From Terrimesophilobacter mesophilus (GTDB lineage Bacteria; Actinomycetota; Actinomycetes; Actinomycetales; Microbacteriaceae): a stretch of 64,000 nt of DNA. Numbering within the stretch: position 1 is the first letter of the stretch; the number at the start of each line of letters is the position of its first letter. The position numbers were made by a program, and so were the translations under genes. Shown here one piece after another: positions 25,899-33,791 of this stretch. The stretch covers positions 186,001 through 250,000 of the forward strand of contig NZ_JACHBP010000001.1 of assembly GCF_014200375.1 (NCBI RefSeq), given 5' to 3'. The notes beneath the pieces are model-generated. The model saw only the letters and a list, made by a program, of their open reading frames with translations. It was not told the origin of the DNA and searched no databases.

Positions 25899-28800
25899 CT
25901 ACCGGAAATCCCGCGACGACGTGCGCGCTGCCAGCAGGAGCGGTTTGAGACGATCCGCCAGCAGGTTGGTGACTCCCTCCGGTGAGCGTTCGAGGATGCC
26001 GCGGACGACCATGGCCGACGACTCCCGCGCGACCCTCCGATACCGTTTCCACACCCCCGCGCTGCAGATGACGTTCACGAGACCGGACTCGTCCTCGAGA
26101 TTCATGAAGGTGATTCCGCTCGCGGTCGCCGGGCGCTGCCGGTGGGTGACGACGCCGCCGACCTCGATGCGCCTCCCGCTCTCCGCCACAGCCAGTTGCG
26201 ACGCCGTGAGCGCTCCGCGCTCCTCGAGAAGGGGGCGCAGGTGCCGGATGGGGTGGTCGTCCGTGGAGATCCCGGTCGCCCACAGGTCGGCCATGAGGGT
26301 CTCCGCGCCGGTCGGCATCCGGAACAGCGGTGGCTGCACGGTGACGAGCGTGCCCTCCAGGAACTCCGCACGATCCTGGGCGGCAGAGCCCGCCATCCAG
26401 ATCGCCTCCCGCATCGCGAGACCGAACCCCTCGAACGCGCCTGCCGCCGCGAGGGATTCCAGCTGGGGAGATGTCAGCCCCACCCGGCGCACAAGGTCGG
26501 CCTGGTCGCGGTAGGGGCCGTGAGCGTCGCGCTCGGCGACGATCCGCGTCGCAACCGCCTCCCCGATGCCCTTGACCTCGGCGAGGCCGAGCCGCACCGC
26601 CACCCGCGCATCCCGCCGATGATCGTCCGTGCTGAACGCTGCCGCACGGTCGAACGCACCGACCGGAGGCTGGTCGAACGCCAGGCAGCCGTCCCGAGGC
26701 GCGGGGGTGTCCCTCCCGAGTTGCTCCAGCCCGAGCGGCTCCAGCCCGGCCTGCGCCCCGCTGTGGAGCACATCGGGCCTGCGCACCTCGACGCCGTGCC
26801 TGCGCGCATCCGCCACGAGCGATGCGGGGGAGTAGAACCCCATGGGCTGGGCGCGCAGCAGCGAGGCGAGGAACGCAGCGGGGTAGTGGAGCTTGAGCCA
26901 GGAACTCGCGTAGACGAGCAGGGCGAAGCTCAGGGAATGGCTCTCGGCGAACCCGAAGTTCGCGAACGCCTGGATCTTGCCGTAGATGTCATCCGAGACC
27001 TCCGGAGACAGACCGTTCTCCGCCATCCCCGCGTAGAGCTTCTCGCGCAGCTTCTCGATGCGCTCGATGCCGCGCTTGGAGCCCATAGCGCGGCGCAGGA
27101 GGTCGGCATCCTCTCCCGTGCAGTTGCCGACCGCCATGGCCATCTGCATGAGCTGCTCCTGGAACACCGGGATGCCGAGCGTGCGCTCGAGCGGTTCGAC
27201 GAGCTTCGGATGCGCGTAGGTCACCTTCTCGCGTCCGAGCTTGCGCCGCACGTAGGGGTGCACGGCTCCGCCCTGGATCGGGCCGGGACGGATCATCGCG
27301 ATCTCCACGACGAGGTCGTAGAACCGTCGCGGCTGGAGCCTCGGCAGCAGGCCCATCTGCGCACGCGACTCGACCTGGAACACCCCGATCGAGTCCGCGC
27401 GGCAGAGCATGTCGTAGACGCCGGCCTCCTCCCTGGGGATCGTCGACAGCTCCCAGGGCTCGCCGAGGTTCTCGCGCACGAGGTCGAAGCAGTACTGCAG
27501 GGCCGCGAGCATGCCGAGTCCGAGGAGGTCGAACTTCACGAGACCCATCCAGGCGCAGTCGTCCTTGTCCCACTGCACGACGGTGCGGCCGTCCATGCGG
27601 CCGTGCTCGATGGGCACGACCTCTCCCACCGGCCGGTCGGTGAGCACCATGCCTCCGGAGTGGATGCCGAGGTGGCGGGGGAAGGTGAGCACCTGCTGGG
27701 CGAGCTCGATGACCGGCTCGGGGATGTCGTGGTCGCCGGATTCCACGAGCGCGCCCCAGCGTTCGACCTGCTTCGAGTACGCATCCTGCTGCCCAGGCGA
27801 GTGCCCGAGGGCCTTCGCCATGTCACGCACGGCCACTTTCGGCCGGTAGCTGATGACGTTCGCGACCTGTGCGGCGTTGTGCCTGCCGTACTTGCGGTAC
27901 ACGTGCTGGATGATCTCCTCCCGCCGGTCGGAGTCGAAGTCCACGTCGATGTCCGGCTCCTCCTCGCGCAGGCTCGACAGGAACCGCTCGAACGGCAGCT
28001 TGTAGTAGATCGAGTCGACGGCCGTGATGTTCAGCAGGTAGCACACGGCCGAGTTCGCCGCGCTACCCCTGCCCTGGCAGAGGATGCCGCGGCGGCGCGC
28101 CTCCCGCACGATGTCGTGCACGATGAGGAAGTAGCCGGGGAAGTCCTTCTGCTCGATGACGGCGAGTTCGCGCTCGATCCGGTCCCGGTCCTCCGCGCTC
28201 GCGTGCGGGTACTTCGCCGGCACCGCCTCCCACACGAGGTGCCGCAGCCAGCTCATCGGGGTGTGACCCGGCGGCACCTCCTGCCGCGGAAGGCCCGGCT
28301 TCATGCTGCGCAGTCGGAACGAGAGGTCGTCCGCGTACTCGACCGTGCGCTCGATCGCCCCAGGGTAGCGAGCGAACCGTGCGGCCATCTCCGCCCCGCT
28401 GCGCAGGTACGCGGCTCCGGATGCCGGCAGCCAGCCGTCCAGGTCGTCGAGGCTCCTGCGGGCGCGCACCGCGGCCAACGCCGTGGCGAGCCGATGCCGC
28501 TCAGGGGTCGCGTAGTGGACGTTGCCCGTCGCGATGACCGGGAGTCCCTGCCGGGCTGCGATCGCGGCCATGGCGTCATTGTGGGCGTCATCGAGCGGGC
28601 TTCCGTGGTGGTGCAGCTCGACGACCACATTGTCCCTGCCGAACAGTCCGGTAAGGCGCTCGAGCTCCCGCGAGGCGGCGGGCTGCCCCTCGGCGACGAG
28701 CGCCTGGCGCACCCGACCCTTCCGGCATCCGCTCAGGATGAGCCACTGGCCGCCCGCACGTTTGGCGAGGTCGTCGAGGTCGTAGAGCGGACGGCCCTTC

Positions 28801-29312
28801 TCCGCCCCTGCGAGCTGGGCGGCGGTGATCGCCCCGGAGAGCCGGTGGTAGCCGTCCTGCCCGCGCGCCAGCACGAGGAGGTGGCTGCCGTGCGGGTCGG
28901 CGACACCGTTCTGCGGTGCGGCCAGTCCGAGCGAGAGTTCCGCCCCGAACACGGTCGCAAGCTGCGGGAACTCCTCGGCCGCCTCCGCCATCCGAACGAC
29001 CCCGTAGAACCCGTCGTGGTCCGTGATCGCGAGACCGTGCAGGCCGAGCCGGGATGCTTCCTCGGTGAGCTCCTCCGGCGAGCTCGCCCCGTCGAGGAAG
29101 CTGAAGTTGGAGTGCGCGTGCAGTTCCGCGTACGGCACGACCGCGCCGGTGGGAGGGGCGACCACCGCCGGGCGGTACGGCGCGCGCTTGCGGGACCACG
29201 CGGGACTGTCGCCGCCATCCGCGCCGACCGGGGGCGCCGTGCCGGGGCGGCGCCCGTCGGAGAGGGTCTTCTCGAACTCCGACCAGGGAATCGGCGGATT
29301 CTTGAAGCCCAT
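25899..29312 (-). CDS. dnaE2: Error-prone DNA polymerase DnaE2
   Basis: This C-family polymerase carries out mutagenic translesion synthesis with ImuA' and ImuB. At 1137 residues it fits the family. The N-terminal PHP domain begins ELHAHSNFSFLDG (residue 63 on). The polymerase palm has PDIDVDFDSDRRE near residue 453, carrying the paired catalytic aspartates. A helix-hairpin-helix and an OB-fold follow. The ATG at 29312 was selected because an in-frame extension upstream is low-complexity. GGAGAGG lies about 9 nt upstream. It trails imuB by 43 bp with no LexA box of its own, so it depends on the imuB promoter. Confidence 0.95.
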   Translation of the reverse strand: MGFKNPPIPWSEFEKTLSDGRRPGTAPPVGADGGDSPAWSRKRAPYRPAVVAPPTGAVVPYAELHAHSNFSFLDGASSPEELTEEASRLGLHGLAITDHDGFYGVVRMAEAAEEFPQLATVFGAELSLGLAAPQNGVADPHGSHLLVLARGQDGYHRLSGAITAAQLAGAEKGRPLYDLDDLAKRAGGQWLILSGCRKGRVRQALVAEGQPAASRELERLTGLFGRDNVVVELHHHGSPLDDAHNDAMAAIAARQGLPVIATGNVHYATPERHRLATALAAVRARRSLDDLDGWLPASGAAYLRSGAEMAARFARYPGAIERTVEYADDLSFRLRSMKPGLPRQEVPPGHTPMSWLRHLVWEAVPAKYPHASAEDRDRIERELAVIEQKDFPGYFLIVHDIVREARRRGILCQGRGSAANSAVCYLLNITAVDSIYYKLPFERFLSSLREEEPDIDVDFDSDRREEIIQHVYRKYGRHNAAQVANVISYRPKVAVRDMAKALGHSPGQQDAYSKQVERWGALVESGDHDIPEPVIELAQQVLTFPRHLGIHSGGMVLTDRPVGEVVPIEHGRMDGRTVVQWDKDDCAWMGLVKFDLLGLGMLAALQYCFDLVRENLGEPWELSTIPREEAGVYDMLCRADSIGVFQVESRAQMGLLPRLQPRRFYDLVVEIAMIRPGPIQGGAVHPYVRRKLGREKVTYAHPKLVEPLERTLGIPVFQEQLMQMAMAVGNCTGEDADLLRRAMGSKRGIERIEKLREKLYAGMAENGLSPEVSDDIYGKIQAFANFGFAESHSLSFALLVYASSWLKLHYPAAFLASLLRAQPMGFYSPASLVADARRHGVEVRRPDVLHSGAQAGLEPLGLEQLGRDTPAPRDGCLAFDQPPVGAFDRAAAFSTDDHRRDARVAVRLGLAEVKGIGEAVATRIVAERDAHGPYRDQADLVRRVGLTSPQLESLAAAGAFEGFGLAMREAIWMAGSAAQDRAEFLEGTLVTVQPPLFRMPTGAETLMADLWATGISTDDHPIRHLRPLLEERGALTASQLAVAESGRRIEVGGVVTHRQRPATASGITFMNLEDESGLVNVICSAGVWKRYRRVARESSAMVVRGILERSPEGVTNLLADRLKPLLLAARTSSRDFR

Positions 29313-29355
29313 CAGGCTGCGCCTCTCCGCACGGCGCCCACCAGCACGGCGCCCA

Positions 29356-30912
29356 TCAGTCGTACCTGCCCTCTGCCCACCAGCGGCCGTGTTCGAGGGC
29401 GAGAAGCCAGGCCGTGCCCGTCGTGTCGACGACCTGCAATCGGCTGACCCTGCTCGCATGCTGCGGGTCCCACCACTGCTCGTCGACGGTCCACGGGCCG
29501 GCCCAGGCGGCGACGTGCAGTGCCGATGGACCGCTCGAGATGCCCGACGGCGCCGCGGACAGCGCTCCGCGGTCATCCATGGCGAGCTCGTCGCCGGATG
29601 CCGAGAACACCGTCACGGGGCGCGGCGGCTCGAACACGGTCGAGGGTGCCGGATCGGGCAGCCGTCCTGGCCACGGAGGGGACGGCTCCCGCTCGTGCAC
29701 GAGTCGATCGCCCCAGGGCACGAGCGTCGCGCGGTCGGCGGGCCCGCGTCCTCCGCCGACCGCGCCCGTGAGCACCGCCTGGCGACCGAGCATCCCCTGC
29801 ACACGGGAGAGGGCGTGGTGGATGCGCTCATCCGGTCCTCCGCCGAAGAGCCCCTCCTCGTGGTTGCCGATCGAGTCGACGGATGCCGGGCTGAGCCGCA
29901 CGGAGACGATGCCGGAGAGGAGGCCCACCTCGCTCGCACCGCCCTGCAGCTGCCAGCGCACGCGGTCGACGACATCGGATGCCGTGAAGGAACGCGGGTG
30001 GAGCCAGGTGCGCACGGAGAGCTCGCCGCGTTCTGCCTCCAGTTCGACGCACAGCGACGTGCAGACGAGCCTCGCGGCGGTGAGCCCTGCCACGAACCGG
30101 TCGGCGAGGGCGCGCACCCCGAACGCGACCTGGTCGATGCGGTCCACGGCCGGTTCGAAGTCGATCGAGCAGTCGAGGTCGTCCGGCGGGGTGCGTGCCA
30201 CGACGGGGCGAGAGTCGAGCCCGCCGGAGAGGGCGTGCAGGCGGGCCCCCTGCTCGCCGAGACGGTCGCGCACATCGCCGGCGGCGAGGGCGGCGAAGTC
30301 GCCGAGCGTGTAGACGCCGAGCCGGCGCAGGAGGGTCGTGACGGGCGCGTCCTCGAGCACGCTGATGGGCAGGGGAGCGAGATACTCTGCTGCGGCCCCT
30401 GCCGGGACGGTGCGGATGCGCTGCGCCCACCGCTGCACCGGGCGCTGCCTGGCCGCCTGCTCCGCCGTGAACACCCCGTCGGCGATGCCGATGCGGGTGC
30501 CGAGGACCCCGAGCTCGTCGAGGCGGTCGAGGAGCCACAGGGCCGCCTCCTCCTCTCCGCCGTAGTAGGCGGCCGGACCCCTGGCCCGGATGGCGCAGAC
30601 GCCGGGGCGCAGCGCTTCGACGCCCGGCATGAGCTCCTCGATCGCCACGAGGACCGGTTCGAAGGCGCGGGCGTCGTCCTCCGGTCGCCACGGAGTGACG
30701 AGGAGCGCCGGACAGCGGGCCTGGGCCTCGCGCAGCTTGAGTCCGCGGGAGACCCCCTGGGCGCGTGCGGGAGCGGAGCACGCGTACACGCGACCGGTCT
30801 GGATGACGGCGATCGGGGTCGCAGCGGTGTGCCCGTGCAGGCGGATGGCGGCCTCGACCGGCCAGTCGGGGCACCACACCAGCATGACGCGGTCGGGGGC
30901 GAGGCTGGACAT
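29356..30912 (-). CDS. imuB: Mutasome Y-family protein ImuB
   Basis: ImuB is a Y-family polymerase relative without polymerase activity; it links ImuA', DnaE2 and the sliding clamp. The 518-residue product opens with MLVWCPDWPVEAA, typical of ImuB, and has helix-hairpin-helix and little-finger-like regions but not the full set of acidic catalytic residues. ATG 30912 was chosen because a GATAAT box ends 6 nt before it; an alternative upstream ATG (30930) falls inside the LexA box. It is followed by dnaE2. Confidence 0.93.
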   Translation of the reverse strand: MSSLAPDRVMLVWCPDWPVEAAIRLHGHTAATPIAVIQTGRVYACSAPARAQGVSRGLKLREAQARCPALLVTPWRPEDDARAFEPVLVAIEELMPGVEALRPGVCAIRARGPAAYYGGEEEAALWLLDRLDELGVLGTRIGIADGVFTAEQAARQRPVQRWAQRIRTVPAGAAAEYLAPLPISVLEDAPVTTLLRRLGVYTLGDFAALAAGDVRDRLGEQGARLHALSGGLDSRPVVARTPPDDLDCSIDFEPAVDRIDQVAFGVRALADRFVAGLTAARLVCTSLCVELEAERGELSVRTWLHPRSFTASDVVDRVRWQLQGGASEVGLLSGIVSVRLSPASVDSIGNHEEGLFGGGPDERIHHALSRVQGMLGRQAVLTGAVGGGRGPADRATLVPWGDRLVHEREPSPPWPGRLPDPAPSTVFEPPRPVTVFSASGDELAMDDRGALSAAPSGISSGPSALHVAAWAGPWTVDEQWWDPQHASRVSRLQVVDTTGTAWLLALEHGRWWAEGRYD

Positions 30913-30918
30913 CCCATC

Positions 30919-30924
30919 ATTATC
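30919..30924 (-). promoter_or_regulatory. -10 box of the imuB-dnaE2 promoter
   Basis: GATAAT read on the minus strand, 6 nt before the imuB ATG. A CTGGCA that could be the -35 lies about 18 bp upstream. The box runs out of the end of the LexA operator, so LexA binding would block polymerase. Confidence 0.65.
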
Positions 30925-30938
30925 GAACATGTGTTCGA
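30923..30938. promoter_or_regulatory. LexA (SOS) box upstream of imuB
   Basis: TCGAACATGTGTTCGA (plus strand) matches the actinobacterial CGAACNNNNGTTCG consensus. It is embedded in a 20-bp palindrome TATCGAACATGTGTTCGATA at 30921-30940. It lies between imuB and the methyltransferase gene, overlapping the imuB -10. Confidence 0.9.
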
Positions 30939-30954
30939 TAAATGCCAGTACGAG

Positions 30955-31758
30955 TCAGGCCACCTCGACCCTGCCGCGCGCCGCCCAGGCGCGGGCGCTG
31001 AGGACGAACGGTCCGGAGGGAAGTTCGGCCCGGCAGCGTTCCCGCAGTTCGGATCGACGATCGGGGTCGAGGCCCGCGAGGTAGACCCCTGCCGGGCCGA
31101 CCCCTCCCGCGTACGGCGCCCACCATTCGTCGAAACCGCTGTGCCCTCTGCTGATCTCCAGTGCCCCCTCGACGACGTCCTGCAGCCCGGCGGAGACGAA
31201 GAGCTCCTCAAGGTGCCCCTCTCGCGCGCCCGGCAGGAGCGATTCATCCCGAACCTGCGGGTCGAGCTCGCGAGCTGCGCGCCAGAACACGCTGAGCGGG
31301 GAGTTCTCGCCCGCGAAATCCCAGACGCAGGCGGCGATCGTCCCGCCGCCCCTGGTCACGCGCTGCAGCTCCCGGAGGCCGGCGACGGGGTCGGCGAGGA
31401 AGTGCACGACGAGTTGTGCGACCGCGGCATCGAAGTAGCCCGCCGGGAACGGCAGTTCTTCGGCGCTCGCCTCCCGGGCATCGACCTGCGGGTAGCGTTC
31501 GCGTACCGCCTGGATGAACGGGGGAGAGGGGTCGACCGCGGTGATCGACTCCTGGCCGAAGCGGGTGGCGAGCTCGGCGGTGAGCGCGCCGGTGCCGCAT
31601 CCGACATCCAGTACGCGCATCCCCTCACCGGACGCCGCCGCCAGATCGAGGTCGGCGAAATCGAGGCCAGCAAAATCGAGGAACAGTGGCGCCAGCAGCG
31701 TCGAGTACCGGCCCATGAAGCGGTCGTAGGCCTCCGCCGGCACGTCGTTGAAGCTCAT
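30955..31758 (-). CDS. Class I SAM-dependent methyltransferase within the SOS cassette
   Basis: A 267-residue UbiE-like methyltransferase: motif I VLDVGCGTG (49-57), an acidic post-I AVDPSPPF, and a C-terminal cap. The substrate is not predictable; relatives act on small molecules or quinone precursors. ATG 31758 overlaps the imuA' stop (ATGA), and the LexA-controlled imuB promoter begins 17 bp after its stop, so it sits inside the mutasome locus and should be co-induced with imuA' on DNA damage. This placement between imuA' and imuB is not the usual arrangement known to me. Confidence 0.85.
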   Translation of the reverse strand: MSFNDVPAEAYDRFMGRYSTLLAPLFLDFAGLDFADLDLAAASGEGMRVLDVGCGTGALTAELATRFGQESITAVDPSPPFIQAVRERYPQVDAREASAEELPFPAGYFDAAVAQLVVHFLADPVAGLRELQRVTRGGGTIAACVWDFAGENSPLSVFWRAARELDPQVRDESLLPGAREGHLEELFVSAGLQDVVEGALEISRGHSGFDEWWAPYAGGVGPAGVYLAGLDPDRRSELRERCRAELPSGPFVLSARAWAARGRVEVA

Positions 31759-32435
31759 GCCGAGAGAATAGACCCCGGGGGTGCGGCAGGCCCGGGCTGT
31801 GCAGCAGTTCCCGACAGGCGGATGCGCGCACTGCGCGGACGCCCGCCCATCCGGCTCGTGACGGTCACGGTCACTTCCCGCGACTGCAGGTTGCCGTGGC
31901 CGTCACCGATCCCGGTCCAGGCGCTCTCGGTCAGGCTCAGCATGGCCTCGCTCTGCGGCCAGGTGCCCAGGACGAGCATGGTGGCCCCGCGCTTGCGCAG
32001 GCGTGCGGAGAGCCGCGCGACGCTCGCCTCGCTCGCCTGCCGTGGCGGTCGCGTGACGATGACACCCAGTGCATCCGCGATCGCGGCGGTCGCGGCGAGC
32101 CACTGGTCGCCGGGGTGGGGGACGAGCACCAGCCGCTCGAGGTCGATTCCGAATCCTGCGGCTGCCTCGATGCCGAACTCGGGGACACCGACGACGCCGC
32201 ACCACGCCCCTGCGGCCGACGGTGCGGCCAGCAGCAGCATGAGCAGGGTGAGCGAGCGGTCGACGGAGTAGGTGGCACCCTCCCGGAGGGCGCCGCCCGG
32301 CAGCAACCGGGCGATCGCCGGATGGGTGGGCAGGGCGCGGGTGTCGAGCCTGGTCGACTGCAGCTGCCGGATGCGCTCCTGGAGCTCGCGCACCTGCTCA
32401 TCCCGGGCGGGGAGCGCCAGCGCAAGGTTCGACAT
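31755..32435 (-). CDS. imuA': Mutasome accessory protein ImuA' (RecA-like fold)
   Basis: This 226-residue protein matches the actinobacterial ImuA' class in size, in its RecA-like core without an intact Walker A (GALREGATYSVDRSLTLL) and in its position at the head of an imuB-dnaE2 locus. ImuA' binds ImuB and stimulates mutasome assembly. A coiled segment (residues 10-32) precedes the core, and the C-terminus is Pro-rich. The ATG is 6 nt after a GATAAT -10 inside a LexA-regulated promoter. Confidence 0.85.
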   Translation of the reverse strand: MSNLALALPARDEQVRELQERIRQLQSTRLDTRALPTHPAIARLLPGGALREGATYSVDRSLTLLMLLLAAPSAAGAWCGVVGVPEFGIEAAAGFGIDLERLVLVPHPGDQWLAATAAIADALGVIVTRPPRQASEASVARLSARLRKRGATMLVLGTWPQSEAMLSLTESAWTGIGDGHGNLQSREVTVTVTSRMGGRPRSARIRLSGTAAQPGPAAPPGSILSA

Positions 32436-32441
32436 CCGTCA

Positions 32442-32470
32442 ATTATCGAACATGAGTTCGATCTTGACAA
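32442..32470 (-). promoter_or_regulatory. imuA' promoter
   Basis: A -35 of TTGTCA (32470-32465), a 17-bp spacer and a -10 of GATAAT (32447-32442), then 6 nt to the ATG at 32435, so the message is leaderless. Within the window this is the best -35/-10 pair I found, and the LexA box fills the spacer. Confidence 0.75.
32446..32461. promoter_or_regulatory. LexA (SOS) box upstream of imuA'
   Basis: TCGAACATGAGTTCGA on the plus strand: consensus arms with a 4-nt centre. It overlaps the -10 and spacer of the imuA' promoter, identical in layout to the imuB box. Confidence 0.92.
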
Positions 32471-32515
32471 CCAGAAGATCCCTGCAACCGCCGGGGGTCG
32501 ACTAGCGCCGGCTGA

Positions 32516-33760
32516 TCACCGCAACGGGTCGAAGTTCTTCAGCAGCGGGTCCGGCTCGCCGACGACGGCACCGGCGAGCAGCTTGCCGGTGAGCGGCCCG
32601 AGCGCGATGCCCCACATGCCGTGACCGCCACCGACGAACACACGCGGGTTCTTCGTCGCGCCGATGAGAGCGTGGCCGTCTGCCGTGACGGGGCGGCCAC
32701 CGACCCATTCCTCCTCGCGCGCGCTCCAGTCGACTCCCTGGAACACCGGGCGGCCGGCATCCACGAGCGTCTGGATGCGGCGGTTGTCGGGCGCGGAGTC
32801 GACGCTGCGGAACTCCATCATCCCGCCGATGCGGAGCCGGTCGCCGAGCGGGGTGCAGGCCAGACGCTGCGTCGGGAAGTAGATCGGATGCGAGGGGATG
32901 ACCTCGGGCTTCACGCTGAAGCTGTACCCGCGGCCGGCCTGCACGATGGCTTTCACGCCGAATCGGCGAGTCAGGGCGTTCAGCCAGGCGCCGGTCGCGA
33001 TGACGACGGCGTCGGCCTCGACCGAATCCCCGGTGCCTGATATCACCGTCACACCCGAGCTCGTGTCCTTGATGTCCACGACATCGAACCCGGTCTTGAG
33101 CACCGCCCCGCGCTTCACGACGGCGGCGCCGAGCGACTCGGCGTACTTCGGCGGGTTGATGAAGTACTGGCCGCGCAGGAGCACGCCGGAGGCCACGGCA
33201 TCCGACAGTGTGGGTTCGATCGCTCGGAGCTCATCGCCCGTGACGAGGTCGAAGTCGACCGATCCACCGCTGTTCCTCACGACCTCGAACTCGTGGAGGA
33301 GGACCTTGCGGTCCTTGTCACTCAGGAACCCGGCGAGGAAGGGCCTGGCCTCCTTGACCGGCTCCGTGACGCCACCGGCGGCGAGCTCGTGGAACGGCTC
33401 CATCGCGAGAGGGTTGACCTTCGCGAAGATCTCGATCGACTTCCGCCACTGGCGGGGAAGGGCATGCCAGGCGAAGCCGAGCAGGAAGCGGATGAGTTTC
33501 GGGTCGAGTGCGAGCGGGATGTAGAGCGGCGACTTGGAGCTCAGCATCGCCTTGGGGCCGGACAGGAGAATCGACGGCTCGCCGAGGGGGAGCGTGAGGG
33601 CCGGGGTGAGCCATCCGGCGTTGCCCCAACTCGATCCGGCCGCGACGCCCTTGCGATCGACGACCGTGACGGCGACTCCGCGCCCCTGCAGATACCACGC
33701 GGTCGTGAGACCGATCATCCCTGCGCCGATGACGACGACGTGCCTGATCTGCGTGCTCAT
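32516..33760 (-). CDS. FAD-dependent D-amino-acid dehydrogenase-like oxidoreductase
   Basis: A 414-residue flavoprotein of the DAO/DadA family. It has the dinucleotide fold GAGMIG (12-17), a DRKGVAAGSSWGNAG cofactor stretch and a closing GHGMWGIALGPLTGKLLA. It most resembles DadA, which oxidises D-amino acids at the membrane, but glycine oxidase-like or other amine oxidation is possible. TATGGT 6 nt before the ATG suggests a leaderless transcript. It lies upstream of the SOS locus but is transcribed toward the LexA region; there is no sign of SOS control. Confidence 0.85.
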   Translation of the reverse strand: MSTQIRHVVVIGAGMIGLTTAWYLQGRGVAVTVVDRKGVAAGSSWGNAGWLTPALTLPLGEPSILLSGPKAMLSSKSPLYIPLALDPKLIRFLLGFAWHALPRQWRKSIEIFAKVNPLAMEPFHELAAGGVTEPVKEARPFLAGFLSDKDRKVLLHEFEVVRNSGGSVDFDLVTGDELRAIEPTLSDAVASGVLLRGQYFINPPKYAESLGAAVVKRGAVLKTGFDVVDIKDTSSGVTVISGTGDSVEADAVVIATGAWLNALTRRFGVKAIVQAGRGYSFSVKPEVIPSHPIYFPTQRLACTPLGDRLRIGGMMEFRSVDSAPDNRRIQTLVDAGRPVFQGVDWSAREEEWVGGRPVTADGHALIGATKNPRVFVGGGHGMWGIALGPLTGKLLAGAVVGEPDPLLKNFDPLR

Positions 33761-33772
33761 GGGATAACCATA
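33761..33772 (-). promoter_or_regulatory. Leaderless-type promoter of the FAD oxidoreductase gene
   Basis: TATGGT (33772-33767, minus strand) with a 6-nt spacer to the ATG. Confidence 0.45.
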
Positions 33773-33791
33773 TCCAGAGCCGGCAGTCCTC

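Noticed and set aside
26142..29447. A 1101-codon open frame on the plus strand opposite dnaE2
   Set aside because: It is a high-GC antisense shadow: composition is Arg/Glu/His/Val-rich with no domain, while the minus strand carries complete DnaE2 motifs.
30928..30930. Upstream ATG as imuB start
   Set aside because: It lies inside the LexA box and ahead of the -10; the ATG at 30912 has the right spacing and gives the family N-terminus.
29023..32271. A 1082-codon open frame on the plus strand opposite imuB, the methyltransferase and imuA'
   Set aside because: It runs antisense through three recognisable genes and two LexA boxes, with no motif of its own.
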